The translations under genes were made by a program, and so were the position numbers. This document shows, one piece after another, positions 6,757-15,537 of a DNA stretch of 64,000 nucleotides. The notes under the pieces are model-generated. The model made no database searches. It had not been told where the DNA came from and was given only the letters and a program-made list of their open reading frames with translations. Position 1 is the first letter of the stretch; each line of letters begins with the position of its first letter. Source of the DNA: Kitasatospora cineracea (GTDB taxonomy: Bacteria; Actinomycetota; Actinomycetes; Streptomycetales; Streptomycetaceae); contig NZ_RJVJ01000002.1 in NCBI RefSeq assembly GCF_003751605.1, positions 806,001 through 870,000 of the forward strand. Direction: 5' to 3'.

Positions 6757-9699
6757 TCAGTGGCGGGTGAGGTGGGCGCGCAGTTCGGTGAGGGGCTGGG
6801 CGGCGTCCTCGGCGTCGGCGGCCCGGAACTCGGCGACGGCGGCGTCCAGCCGGGCCAGCGCGGCGTCCCGGCGGTCGAGGCGGTTGGCCTCCAGGATGGC
6901 GGCGACCCGGATCGACTCGGCCCGGCCGTGCTGGGCGCCGGGGCCGTAGGCGGCGAACGCGGCGATGGCGAGTTCCATCTCGGCGAGGGCCTCCTCGTCG
7001 CGGCGCAGGGTGCTCAGGGTGCGGGCCCGGGTGTCGTGCAGGGTGCCGTCGGGGCAGCCGCTGGCGAAGTCCTGGTCCTCGCGTTCGGCGGTGCGGGCCA
7101 CCTCGGCGGCCTCGTCGAGCCGGGCCAGGGCCTGTTCGGCCGCCTCGGGGTGGTCGGGGCCGTGCCGGTCGGCGGTGTGCCGGGCCTGGCGCAGCAGCAT
7201 GTCGAAGACCGCGTCGGCGTGCGGGGCGGTGCGGTGGCTGTCCAGGGCGCGCTGCCGGGCGAGGTCGGCGGCGGGCCACTGCTCGGCGGCGGCCAGGGCG
7301 GCGGCGGCCTCGGCGGCGACCATGGTGAGGATGTGCCGCTCCTCGAACCCGGCGACCTGGTCGGCGAGCAGCAGGTACTCCTCGGCGGCGGCCCGGGGTT
7401 CGTCGAGTTCGCGCAGGCCGCGGGCCAGGTTGAGCCGGGCCTGGGCCTGTTCGCGGACGTCGAGTTCGGTGAACGCCGGTTCCAGCAGCACGGATTCGAG
7501 GACGGCGACGCCGTCGTCGGCGCGGCCGGAGCCGCACAGCACCTGGCCGAGCATGATCCGCGCGGAGGCGGCGTCGTCGGCGTCGCCGTTGCGGTCGTAG
7601 CGGGCGGCGGCCTCGGTGAACGCCCTGGCCGCCTCGGCGGGGCGGTCCAGGCCGAGGTAGGTGCGGGCGAGGCCGTCGTGCACCCGGGCGGTGCCGGCCG
7701 AGCGGTCGCCGTACTGGGCGGCGGTCTCGGCGGCCTGCCGCAGGAAGCGTTCGGCGGCCGTCAAGTCGCCGGTGTACATGGCGAGTTCGCCGCGCTGGCC
7801 GTACACCTGGGCGAGCCGCCAGGGGGCGCCGGCCCGGTCGACCAGCTGTTCGGCCTCGGTGATCAGCCGGTCGGCGGCGGCGAAGGCGTCGCTCTCGTCC
7901 CGGTGGCGGTCGGCCAGGAAGCGGGCCCGGGCGCCGAGCAGCCGGGCGTTGGCCTGGCGGTGCGGGAAGCCATGGCGTTCGGCCTCGGTGTACAGCCGCT
8001 CCAGGGTGGCCTCGGCCTCGGCGAGGGCGGCCGGGTCCGGCCCGGGGCCGTCCGGGCCGCCCGCCTCGGCGGTGGCCTCGAAGAGTGCCCGCAGTTCGGC
8101 GTTGGCCTGCAGTTGCAGGACGGCGACCAGTTCGCGGCCGCCGTACGGGGTGCCGTCCTCGGCCAACTCGGCCAGCCGGGCGCAGAGTTCGCGGATCACC
8201 GGAAGGTCGCCCGGGTGGTCGTCGGTGGGGCCGGCCAGCCGGGCCCGGCAGCCGAGGGCCCGGGCGGTCAGCCCGGCCTGCTCGAACAGGGCGGCGGCCG
8301 AGGTGTAGAGGGCGGTGGCCTCCTGGTCGGAGGTGTGGCTCTCGAAGGCGCGTTCCAGGGCGAGTTCGGCCCGGAGCTGGGCGAGCGAGCCGAGGCCGGA
8401 CCGTTCGGCGTCCTCCGGGTGCCGGTGGTCGGGGGCCTCGATCAGGGCGCCGATCCGGTTCCAGTGCAGGATCGCGTCGGGGTGGTTGGTGGTGCTCAAC
8501 TCGCGTGCCTTCTGCACGAGTTCGGCCAGGTCGGCGGGGGCGGCCGGGGTCGCCGCGGGGGCGGGCGCGGGCTGCGCGGCGGCCGGTGCCGGGCCGGTGG
8601 CGCGCAGGCCGAGCGGCAGCGGTTCGGCGAACAGCGGGGTGCGGGCCAGCCGGGCCCGGCGGGCGTCGCCGACCGCGGCGGTGCCGTTGCGGGCGTCGTA
8701 GCGGGCGGCCAAGGCGTCGCCCTCGGTGCGCAGTTCGGCGAGCAGGGCGGCGGCGGTGCGGTGCGCGCCGGGCGGGCCGGCCACCGGGACGTCGCCGTGG
8801 CCGTCCTCGACCAGCCGGGCGAGCAGCAGGTGGGCGCCGGTGAGGAAGTGCAGCCGGGAGAGCGGGTCGCCGTGCCGGTCGAACAGGTCGCGGTTCTCGG
8901 CCAGGATCTCCAGGCCGCGCGGCTCGTTGCGGGTGAGCGCGCAGAACTCCAGGTGCAGGCCGACCGCCTCGGCGGCGGCCGGGCGGCCGCGGGCCCACCG
9001 GTAGCCGGTCAGGTGCGCGGAGCGGGCCTCGTCGAGCCGGCCGGCGCGCAGCAGCGGCAGCAGGGCGAGGGCCCGGCTGGTGTGCGGCTCCTCGGAGCAG
9101 GAGCGTTCGCCGGAGAACACCGGCTGCCAGATCTCCAGGGCCCGTTCGTCCTCGCCGCGGGCGACGAAGTGCCGGGCCTGCTCGCGCAGTTCGCAGGCGT
9201 GGCAGTCGCTGTAGCGGGAGCGCCAGCGGCCGGCCCAGAGCTCGAAGGCGTCCTGGACGCCCTCGCCGGTGTGGGCGGCGAGCCGGTACTGCTGGGCGTA
9301 GTAGGGCTGCAGGTCGTGGCCGCGCTCCAGGTAGTGGCGGCGCAGTTCGCCGTGCCAGCGCCGGACCGCCTCCAGCGGGACGTCGGGGACGCTCAGCAGC
9401 GCGGCGGCGACCCACTTGTAGCGCCAGTCGGTGGCGTGGTTCTCCCAGTCGCCGAAGCTGTCGGGGTGCTCGGTGCGGAGCTTGGCGATCCGGGCGAACA
9501 CCACGGGCAGTTTGCGCTGCTCGGCGTCGTACTCGTACGCCTCGGTGAGTTCGAGCAGGGCGAAGGCGAGCAGCTCGGGGTCGTCGAACTGCTCGGCGGC
9601 GTCGACGAGTTCCTCGGCGGTGACGGTGCGGGTGCGGCCGTGGGGCAGTTCGTCGTTGGCGCGCAGGGCGGCGCGGACGGCGTCGATGGTGTCGAGCAT
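6757..9699 (-). CDS. Large TPR-repeat protein coupled to HSP90
   Basis: A 980-residue soluble protein made almost entirely of alpha-helical, Ala/Leu/Glu-rich repeats of TPR type. Examples are the helical pairs around TAERFLRQAAETAAQYGDRS, PAEAARAFTEAAARYDRNGD and QAQARLNLARGLRELDEPRA in the second half. A linker rich in Ala and Pro near residues 370-390 splits it into two halves. The ATG at 9699 is chosen because it overlaps the HSP90 stop (TGATG) and AGGAG lies ten bases upstream; the frame further upstream is only the complement of the HSP90 gene. No enzymatic motif, signal peptide or membrane segment is visible. Translational coupling to HSP90 suggests a scaffold or co-chaperone role, which is inference. 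It ends facing a bidirectional hairpin terminator. Confidence 0.85.
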   Translation of the reverse strand: MLDTIDAVRAALRANDELPHGRTRTVTAEELVDAAEQFDDPELLAFALLELTEAYEYDAEQRKLPVVFARIAKLRTEHPDSFGDWENHATDWRYKWVAAALLSVPDVPLEAVRRWHGELRRHYLERGHDLQPYYAQQYRLAAHTGEGVQDAFELWAGRWRSRYSDCHACELREQARHFVARGEDERALEIWQPVFSGERSCSEEPHTSRALALLPLLRAGRLDEARSAHLTGYRWARGRPAAAEAVGLHLEFCALTRNEPRGLEILAENRDLFDRHGDPLSRLHFLTGAHLLLARLVEDGHGDVPVAGPPGAHRTAAALLAELRTEGDALAARYDARNGTAAVGDARRARLARTPLFAEPLPLGLRATGPAPAAAQPAPAPAATPAAPADLAELVQKARELSTTNHPDAILHWNRIGALIEAPDHRHPEDAERSGLGSLAQLRAELALERAFESHTSDQEATALYTSAAALFEQAGLTARALGCRARLAGPTDDHPGDLPVIRELCARLAELAEDGTPYGGRELVAVLQLQANAELRALFEATAEAGGPDGPGPDPAALAEAEATLERLYTEAERHGFPHRQANARLLGARARFLADRHRDESDAFAAADRLITEAEQLVDRAGAPWRLAQVYGQRGELAMYTGDLTAAERFLRQAAETAAQYGDRSAGTARVHDGLARTYLGLDRPAEAARAFTEAAARYDRNGDADDAASARIMLGQVLCGSGRADDGVAVLESVLLEPAFTELDVREQAQARLNLARGLRELDEPRAAAEEYLLLADQVAGFEERHILTMVAAEAAAALAAAEQWPAADLARQRALDSHRTAPHADAVFDMLLRQARHTADRHGPDHPEAAEQALARLDEAAEVARTAEREDQDFASGCPDGTLHDTRARTLSTLRRDEEALAEMELAIAAFAAYGPGAQHGRAESIRVAAILEANRLDRRDAALARLDAAVAEFRAADAEDAAQPLTELRAHLTRH

Positions 9700-11603
9700 C
9701 ACGGCTCCTGGTGCGGCGTGGTCGGGCCGGTCTCCCCGGCGGGGGCTGCGGGGCCGGTCGCTCCGGGGGCGGGCTCGTGGCCGAGCATGGCGTGGTCGAG
9801 CAGGGACAGGAAGGAGCGGTTCAGCAGCGCGGACTCGCTGGCCTTGAGCGGGCGCCGGGCGAGCAGCAGGGCCTGGCCGTAGAGCGCCTCGACGGTGGTG
9901 ACGGCGAGGTCGCGGTGCCGGATCGCGGCGGCCCGGCGCACCAGCGGGTTGAGGTGGTTGAGCACGAGTTGGGCGCGGGGCGCGGAGCTGCCCAGCGAGC
10001 CGAGGATGTCGGCCCACAGCCCGTCGGCCTGGTCGGCGAGCTGGGTGCGGGTGCGCTCGTGCCGGGCTTCGCGGTCGTCGAGCAGCAGGGCGGGGGCGCT
10101 GCTGGGGTGGAAGGTGCGCAGCGCGACGTCGCAGTCGAACCGGCCGAGGACCTCGCGGGCGGTGGCGAGGAACGCGGCGGCGGCGAGTTCGGTGGCCGGG
10201 TCGACGTTGTCGAGGTGCGCGGTGACGGTGGCCGGGTCGAGGTCGGCGACGGTGGTGCCGGTGCGGATCTCGGGGAGGCGGTGCACCAGGTCGCGGTCGT
10301 AGGTGTAGCCGCCGTTGATGACGCCGAGGCCCGCGGCGCCGGCGATCGGGGCGACCTGCCGGAACTCCTCGACGGTGCGGGTGACCAGCACGACCGGGTG
10401 GGCGCGGGCGAACTCGTCGAGCGTGACGTTGCCGTCGGTGGTCTCGAACGGCAGCCAGGGCAGCAGCATCCGCAGCAACTGGTCGTCGTGCCGGGCCAGC
10501 GACTTGACGGCCAGGTGGTGCACGGACAGGAAGCGGTGCAGCAGGCCGGGGTCGCTGGCGGACAGGTCGGTCAGCCAGTCGCGGATCCGCAGGCCGAGCG
10601 CGTCCCGGACGGCGGCGAGCGTCTCGTCGGCGTACAGCGCCTCGCGGGAGGCGGTGGGGCGCAGCCGTTCGGCGTCGACCACGCAGCGCACGAAGAACGC
10701 CCACTCGGGGAGCAGTTCGTCGGCCTGGTCGGAGAGCAGCATGCCCTTGAGGTGCACCCGGTGCCCGGCCCGGCGGGACGGCGGGACGGCCTCGGGCAGC
10801 ACGTAGGCGACGCCGCTGAGGCCGACCAGCGGCAGGTCCAGGTCGATGGTGTCGAGCGGGGTGAAGTCGAAGGTGTCGCGGCAGTGCTCGGTGAGCGCCT
10901 CGCGCCGGGCGGCCGGGTTGGCGTGGCGGGCGGCCCAGGGCGCGGGGGTCCGGTTGATCCGGGTGGGGTGCCCGGCGGCGTCGACCACGGTGACCTCGTG
11001 GCGCAGCAGGCTGCCGTAGTGGCGGGCGAGTTCGAGGACCCGGCGGGGCGCGGTCCACTCCTCGGCGTCGGGGCGCGGGGTGAGGGTGACGGTGGTGCCG
11101 GGCTCGGGGCGGGCGCCGCCGGGCAGGGTGGTGATGGTGTAGCGGCCGTCGGAGCGGCCGCGCCACTCGACCACCGGGGCGTCGGGGGTGCGGGCGGAGC
11201 GGGTGGTGACGGTGATCTCGTCGGCGACCACGAAGCAGGCCAGCAGGCCGATGCCGAACTGGCCGATGAACTCGCTCCGGGCGTCGGCGAGTTGACCGGC
11301 GTCCAGGTCTCCTTCGGCGGTCCGCTTGGAGCTGCGGCCGATGGTGGCGAGGAAGGTGTGCACGTCGGCCTCGGTGAGGCCGACGCCGGTGTCGGAGACC
11401 GAGAAGACCTCGCCGGTGGTGACGGTGATCGCGGCGGGCGCGGCCGGGTCGAGGGCCTGCCGGGCGGTGATCGCGTCGACCGCGTTCTGCAGCAGTTCGC
11501 GCAGGTAGACGCGGGGGCTGGAGTACAGGTGGTGGGAGAGCAGGTCGACCAGGCCGCGCAGGTCCACCTGGAAGGTGTGCGCGCTGGGGTCGTTCGGGGT
11601 CAC
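9699..11603 (-). CDS. HSP90/HtpG-family chaperone
   Basis: A 634-residue ATP-dependent chaperone with the three-domain layout of HtpG. The GHKL ATP site is clear: LRELLQNAVDAI (E36, N40, D43), VSDTGVGL, then GQFGIGLLACFVVAD. The middle domain includes the substrate-side stretch HRVHLKGMLLSDQADELLPEWAFF, and the C-terminal dimer part has LVLNHLNPLVRRAA. It ends in a Gly/Pro/Ala tail without the MEEVD-type TPR anchor of eukaryotic HSP90. It starts with GTG at 11603 with AAGGA about eleven bases before. It is the middle gene of a three-gene operon between two helical-repeat proteins. A canonical htpG elsewhere in the genome is possible, so this may be a specialised paralogue. Confidence 0.9.
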   Translation of the reverse strand: MTPNDPSAHTFQVDLRGLVDLLSHHLYSSPRVYLRELLQNAVDAITARQALDPAAPAAITVTTGEVFSVSDTGVGLTEADVHTFLATIGRSSKRTAEGDLDAGQLADARSEFIGQFGIGLLACFVVADEITVTTRSARTPDAPVVEWRGRSDGRYTITTLPGGARPEPGTTVTLTPRPDAEEWTAPRRVLELARHYGSLLRHEVTVVDAAGHPTRINRTPAPWAARHANPAARREALTEHCRDTFDFTPLDTIDLDLPLVGLSGVAYVLPEAVPPSRRAGHRVHLKGMLLSDQADELLPEWAFFVRCVVDAERLRPTASREALYADETLAAVRDALGLRIRDWLTDLSASDPGLLHRFLSVHHLAVKSLARHDDQLLRMLLPWLPFETTDGNVTLDEFARAHPVVLVTRTVEEFRQVAPIAGAAGLGVINGGYTYDRDLVHRLPEIRTGTTVADLDPATVTAHLDNVDPATELAAAAFLATAREVLGRFDCDVALRTFHPSSAPALLLDDREARHERTRTQLADQADGLWADILGSLGSSAPRAQLVLNHLNPLVRRAAAIRHRDLAVTTVEALYGQALLLARRPLKASESALLNRSFLSLLDHAMLGHEPAPGATGPAAPAGETGPTTPHQEP

Positions 11604-11743
11604 CGGGCTGGTCCTTCGGCTGGTTCGGGCGGGGCGCGTGGCGGGGACGGGGCGGGACGCGTGGCGGGGCCTGCGACGTGTGGCGGGGCGGGGCCTGCGG
11701 CGCGTGCGGGCGGCGGTCGGTGGCCGCGCCCGGGTGGCGGCGG

Positions 11744-12736
11744 TCAGTGACCGGCGCACTGCAGGCGGGTGCGCTGGTACACCTCCACCGGGTCGCCCCA
11801 GTAGGCCCAGGGCAGTTCGGTCACCCGGTCGCCGAGTTCGCCGAGCAGCAGGTGCGCGGCGGCGGGCTGCCCGGAGAGCGCGAACGCCATGGCGAACTCG
11901 TTGTGGGCGACCGGCCAGTCCCGGCCGCGGACGTAGCCGGGGTGCCGGACCGAGCGGTCGGCGGCCTCGTGCAGCTGCGCGCGGACGTGCTCCTGTCCGA
12001 TGTACGCGGCGTCCTCCTCGACCGGCAGCGACAGCCAGTGCTCGATGTGGGCGCGGGCGACCAGCTGGCCCATCGGGCTGCCCTCGGGGGCGGCGAGCAT
12101 CGACGTCCGGGCGAAGGCGTGCATCTCCTCGTGCGAGCCCTGCCACTTCTCGCACAGCTGCTGCAGGCGCTGGCGGTGCGAGGGGACGTGGCCGGGGCTG
12201 CGGCGCAGCGCGGCCTCGAAGCGGTGGCGGGCGGAGTTCCGGTCGAGCGAGGCGCCGCGGCCGCTGATCTGCAGGAAGTACCAGGGGCCGAGCAGTTCGG
12301 GGTCGAGTTCGGCGGCCCGGAACAGGTGCTCCTCGGCGCTCTCCAGCCGTGCGTGGAACAGCTTCCACTGCTCCTCGCTCACGTGCTTGGCCCGGGCGCC
12401 GGTGCGGGCCTCCCAGGCCCAGCTGACGTGGCGGGCGCCCTGGGCGAGCTGCAGCAGCGGGTCGTCGGGGGCGGCCCGCAGGGCCTCGGCGAGCAGTGTC
12501 TCGGCGCCGGTGGTGTCGGCGACGGCCTCGACCATCAGGGTCAGGTCGTCCTGCCCGGCGGCGGTGTCGAGGACGCCCCGGGCGTCGTCCCAGGAGCCGG
12601 CCGCGACGGCGGCCCGCAGCCTGGTCAGGTCGGCGTCGCCGTGGGCCGGGTCGATGACCGGGCGCCGGGCGCCCGTCCCGGCCGACCGGTCCTCGCCGGT
12701 GTCGCGGCGGCCGAGCAGCCGTGCGAACAGTCCCAT
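11744..12736 (-). CDS. Helical-repeat (TPR-like) protein, first gene of the HSP90 operon
   Basis: A 330-residue soluble protein with repeated helical pairs (for example ETLLAEALRAAPDDPLLQLA and EHLFRAAELDPELLGPWYFL) typical of TPR proteins. The second part (GQLVARAHIEHWLSLP, RDWPVAHNEFAMAFALSGQ, LGELGDRVTELPWAYWGDP) resembles conserved actinobacterial proteins of unknown function. A good ribosome site (GGAGGGG) lies about ten bases before the ATG. The HSP90 gene begins 140 bases downstream, after a GC-rich gap with a repeated GTGGCGGGGCCTGCG motif. The upstream region holds an IS982-type element about 200 bases away, so any distal promoter elements have been displaced. Confidence 0.75.
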   Translation of the reverse strand: MGLFARLLGRRDTGEDRSAGTGARRPVIDPAHGDADLTRLRAAVAAGSWDDARGVLDTAAGQDDLTLMVEAVADTTGAETLLAEALRAAPDDPLLQLAQGARHVSWAWEARTGARAKHVSEEQWKLFHARLESAEEHLFRAAELDPELLGPWYFLQISGRGASLDRNSARHRFEAALRRSPGHVPSHRQRLQQLCEKWQGSHEEMHAFARTSMLAAPEGSPMGQLVARAHIEHWLSLPVEEDAAYIGQEHVRAQLHEAADRSVRHPGYVRGRDWPVAHNEFAMAFALSGQPAAAHLLLGELGDRVTELPWAYWGDPVEVYQRTRLQCAGH

Positions 12737-12938
12737 TCCCGGGTCCCCTCCGAAGGTGCGATGCGTTCCCGCGGGGGCGCGTGTACGGCGGCCCCCGGAT
12801 CGAGATTCCTATCACGTCCGGGCGACAGGTGTGCGAAGGGTTTTCGACCTGGGGGACATGGGGGACCTGCGGAGGCCGGCGGGGGCGGGTGGGGCCGGCG
12901 GGGGCCGGCGGGCGGCGACAGGGGTTCGCGGGGAGGTG

Positions 12939-12962
12939 CTAGACGAGTAGTTCCGAAGTCGG
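12939..12962 (+). repeat. IS left terminal inverted repeat
   Basis: 24 bases beginning CTAGACGAGTAGTTCCGAAG, an exact inverted match to 13923-13946. Confidence 0.9.
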
Positions 12963-13017
12963 GTGTCTTTGGCTGTTCTGCTTCGGACATGCGGGGAGGG
13001 TGTCCAGGCTTCGGGTT

Positions 13018-13914
13018 GTGACGACCGAAGAGCTGGACACCCTCCTGACGGCACTCTACGTGCAGATCGATGACCACCTGCCCCGAACGCGCTGGTTGGG
13101 GCGCCCGCCGCGGCTGACGGACTCCGAACTGGTGTGCCTGGCCGTCGCCCAAGCCCTGCTGGGTTTCCACTCCGAGGCCCGCTGGATCCGCTTCGCCCGC
13201 GCCCGCCTGCGCGGCATGTTCCCGCACCTGCCCGAGAGGCCCGGCTACAACAAGCGCCTGCGCGCCGCACGCCCGCTGCTCCAGCAGGCGATCCGCGACC
13301 TGGCCCGGGACACCGACCTGTGGGCGGACCCGGTGTGGATCACCGACTCCACACCCGTCGAGTGCGGGCGCTCCCGCGACACCGCACGCCGCTCAGCCCT
13401 GGCCGGATGGGCCGGCTACGGCTACAGCCGCTCGCACTCACGCTGGTTCTGGGGCCTGAAACTGCACCTGGTCTGCACCCCGGCCGGACTCCCCGTCACC
13501 TGGGCCCTGGCCAGTCCGAAGGTCGACGAGCGCGAGGTGTTGGCCGCGCTCGTCGAAACCGAACCGGAGCTGGCCCGCGAGCGGCCCGGCCTGCTGATCC
13601 TCGCCGACAAGGGCTACGTCTCCGCCGAACTCGACCGCTTCCTCGAACAGCACGGCATCACGCTGCTGCGGCCGTCCTACCGCAACCGAACCCCACGCCC
13701 CGGGGAAGGGCTGCTGAAGTCCGTCCGCCAGCTGATCGAGTCCGTCAACGACACCCTCAAGGGCCAACTCGGCCTCGAACAGCACGGCGGACGCACCATC
13801 GAGGGCCTCGGCGCCCGAGTCGGCCAACGGCTACTCGCAATGACCTGCGCGATCTGGCACAACCGCACCACCGGCCAACCCGTCACACGCTCGTTGATCG
13901 CCTACGACCACTGA
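13018..13914 (+). CDS. IS982-family transposase
   Basis: A DDE-type transposase of 298 residues, normal length for the IS982 family. The N-terminal part (LDTLLTALYVQIDD, RPPRLTDSELVCLAVAQALL, GYNKRLRAA) and catalytic core are family-typical: WITDSTPVECG with the first Asp, GLLILADKGYVSAELD with the second, and LIESVNDTLKGQLGLEQHGG with the glutamate region. SALAGWAGYGYSRSHSRWFWGLKLHL is highly characteristic. I chose GTG 13018 because family members begin at the equivalent of VTTEELDTLL; GTG 13000 would add six residues. There is no frameshift or stop, so the element looks functional. Confidence 0.9.
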   Translation: MTTEELDTLLTALYVQIDDHLPRTRWLGRPPRLTDSELVCLAVAQALLGFHSEARWIRFARARLRGMFPHLPERPGYNKRLRAARPLLQQAIRDLARDTDLWADPVWITDSTPVECGRSRDTARRSALAGWAGYGYSRSHSRWFWGLKLHLVCTPAGLPVTWALASPKVDEREVLAALVETEPELARERPGLLILADKGYVSAELDRFLEQHGITLLRPSYRNRTPRPGEGLLKSVRQLIESVNDTLKGQLGLEQHGGRTIEGLGARVGQRLLAMTCAIWHNRTTGQPVTRSLIAYDH

Positions 13915-13922
13915 CCGACTAA

Positions 13923-13946
13923 CCGACTTCGGAACTACTCGTCTAG
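13923..13946 (-). repeat. IS right terminal inverted repeat
   Basis: Inverted copy of 12939-12962. Its outermost CTAG contains the TAG stop codon (bases 13943-13945, minus strand) of the adjoining FAD oxidoreductase. Confidence 0.9.
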
Positions 13947-15322
13947 CCGCGGCCGGAGATGCGGTCGGCGAGGGCGGCGAGGGGGGAGGTGGTGGTGTGT
14001 TCGTGACGGTCGGCGTGGTGGTAGGCGGCGTAGAGGGTGTGGACGGCGAGCCAGCGGAGGGGTTCGGGTTCCCAGCGGCGGACGTGGTGGCCGACCCAGG
14101 GGAGGGTGGTGAGGTCGGTGGGGGCGGCGCGGTGGAGGTGACGGAGGGTGAGATCGCGCAGGGTGCGGCCGGCCAGGTTGGCGGTGGCGACGCCGCTGCC
14201 GACGTAGCCGCCCGCGAAGCCGAGGCCGGTGGCGGGGTCGAGGTCGACGGCGGCGCACCAGTCGCGCGGGACGCCGAGGACGCCGGACCAGGCGTGGTCG
14301 ATCCGGGCGTCGGCGGCGGCGGGGAACATCCGGGCCAGCACGGACCGGAGTTGGGCGACGGTGCCGGCGGGGGTGGCGCCGTCCTGGTCGATCCGGGAGC
14401 CGTAGCGGTAGGGGTACCCGCGGCCGCCGAGGGCGATCCGGTCGTCGGCGGTGCGCTGGGCGTACATGTAGGCGTGCGCCTCGTCGCCGAGGACGTCGCG
14501 GTGCTGCCAGCCGACGGCGTCCCAGAAGTCGGCGGGCAGCGGTTCGGTGGCGATCATCGAGGAGTTCATCGGGAGCCAACTGCGCCTGTTCCCGGGGACG
14601 TTGGCGGTGAAGCCCTCGGTGCAGCGGAGGATCGTGCGGGCGCTGACGGTGCCGTGCGGGGTGGTGGCGCGGCCGGGGGCGATGGCGGTGGCGGGGGTGG
14701 ATTCGTGGACCCGGACGCCGAGTCGGCGGACGGCGGCGGCCAGGCCGAGGACGAGCTTGGCGGGGTGGATCCGGGCACCGTGCGGCGTCCAGGTGGCGTC
14801 CAACGCGCCCGGGACGTACAGGCGTTCGGCGGTGCGGGCGGCGTCCAGCAGGTGCACGTCGTCCGCGCCGAACGCCTGCTCGTGGGCGAACCTGGCTTTC
14901 AGGCGGGCGAGTTGGGCGGGGGTGGTGGCGACTTCGAGGACGCCGCCGCGGTGGGCGTCGCAGTCGATGCCCTCGGCCTCGGCGGCGCGCAGGGTCTCGG
15001 CGACCGTGTCGTTCATGGCGTACTGGAGGCGGCGGGCGGCGTCCTCGCCGTGCAGCCGGGCGTAGCGGCCGCGGCCGGCGATCCCGTTGTACAGCCAGCC
15101 GCCGTTGCGGCCGGAGGCGCCGTAACCGCAGAACTCGGCCTCCAGCAGGACGACGTCGAGGTCGGGGGCGGCCTTCTTGAGGTAGTAGGCGGTCCACAGG
15201 CCGGTGTAGCCGCCGCCGACCACGCAGACGTCGGCGGTGGTGTCGCCGTCGAGCGGGGCGCCGGGTTCGGGCCGGCCGGTGGCCGCGTACCAGAAGGAGA
15301 CGCCTCCGTTGACGGTGGTCAT
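13943..15322 (-). CDS. FAD-dependent oxidoreductase (DAO fold, PuuB/OrdL-like)
   Basis: A 459-residue flavoprotein of the D-amino-acid oxidase superfamily. The dinucleotide fold is near the N-terminus (CVVGGGYTGLWTAYYLK, then VVLLEAEFCGYGASGRNGGW). The GASGRNGG loop and late ARIDHAWSGVLGVPRDW, then LGFAGGYVGSGVATANLAGR, are like gamma-glutamylputrescine oxidases and related amine oxidases. It should oxidise a primary or secondary amine with O2, giving aldehyde and peroxide; the exact substrate is unknown. The start ATG at 15322 follows a 7-bp repeat array that fills much of the presumed promoter. The IS element inserted at its stop codon without changing the protein. Confidence 0.85.
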   Translation of the reverse strand: MTTVNGGVSFWYAATGRPEPGAPLDGDTTADVCVVGGGYTGLWTAYYLKKAAPDLDVVLLEAEFCGYGASGRNGGWLYNGIAGRGRYARLHGEDAARRLQYAMNDTVAETLRAAEAEGIDCDAHRGGVLEVATTPAQLARLKARFAHEQAFGADDVHLLDAARTAERLYVPGALDATWTPHGARIHPAKLVLGLAAAVRRLGVRVHESTPATAIAPGRATTPHGTVSARTILRCTEGFTANVPGNRRSWLPMNSSMIATEPLPADFWDAVGWQHRDVLGDEAHAYMYAQRTADDRIALGGRGYPYRYGSRIDQDGATPAGTVAQLRSVLARMFPAAADARIDHAWSGVLGVPRDWCAAVDLDPATGLGFAGGYVGSGVATANLAGRTLRDLTLRHLHRAAPTDLTTLPWVGHHVRRWEPEPLRWLAVHTLYAAYHHADRHEHTTTSPLAALADRISGRG

Positions 15323-15351
15323 GTGTCCTGCTTCCGAGGGGGCTTCTGGGA

Positions 15352-15428
15352 GGGGTGCGGGGTGCGGGGTGCGGGGTGCGGGGTGCGGGGTGCGGGGTGC
15401 GGGGTGCGGGGTGCGGGGTGCGGGGTGC
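15352..15428. repeat. 7-bp tandem repeat, eleven perfect copies
   Basis: Eleven uninterrupted GGGGTGC units, 77 bases in all, lie 30-106 bases upstream of the FAD oxidoreductase start codon. Such short perfect arrays are prone to slippage, so copy number may vary between isolates and alter promoter spacing. Confidence 0.95.
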
Positions 15429-15537
15429 GGGAGGACGGTAACCGGGCGGCGGCGGGCCGGACAACGGGCAGCCTGGCAGGCCGCCGCCGCCCGGGCTGAC
15501 AGGGTGTCCGGGTCGCGGCGGGCGGGGGCGGGCGCGG

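Larger units (their letters stand above)
12939..13946 (+). mobile_element. IS982-family-like insertion sequence, complete
   Basis: A 1008-bp element with 24-bp perfect terminal inverted repeats and one intact transposase gene. The outer four bases at both ends are CTAG, itself a palindrome, so CTAG may be either part of the inverted repeat or a 4-bp target duplication; the flanks show no other direct repeat. The right end supplies or overlaps the TAG stop of the neighbouring FAD oxidoreductase gene. Identical ends and an uninterrupted transposase suggest a recent insertion. Confidence 0.9.

Noticed and set aside
6682..11750. Long plus-strand frames opposite the HSP90 operon
   Set aside because: They mirror minus-strand codons and have no recognisable motif; the HSP90 motifs on the minus strand are decisive.
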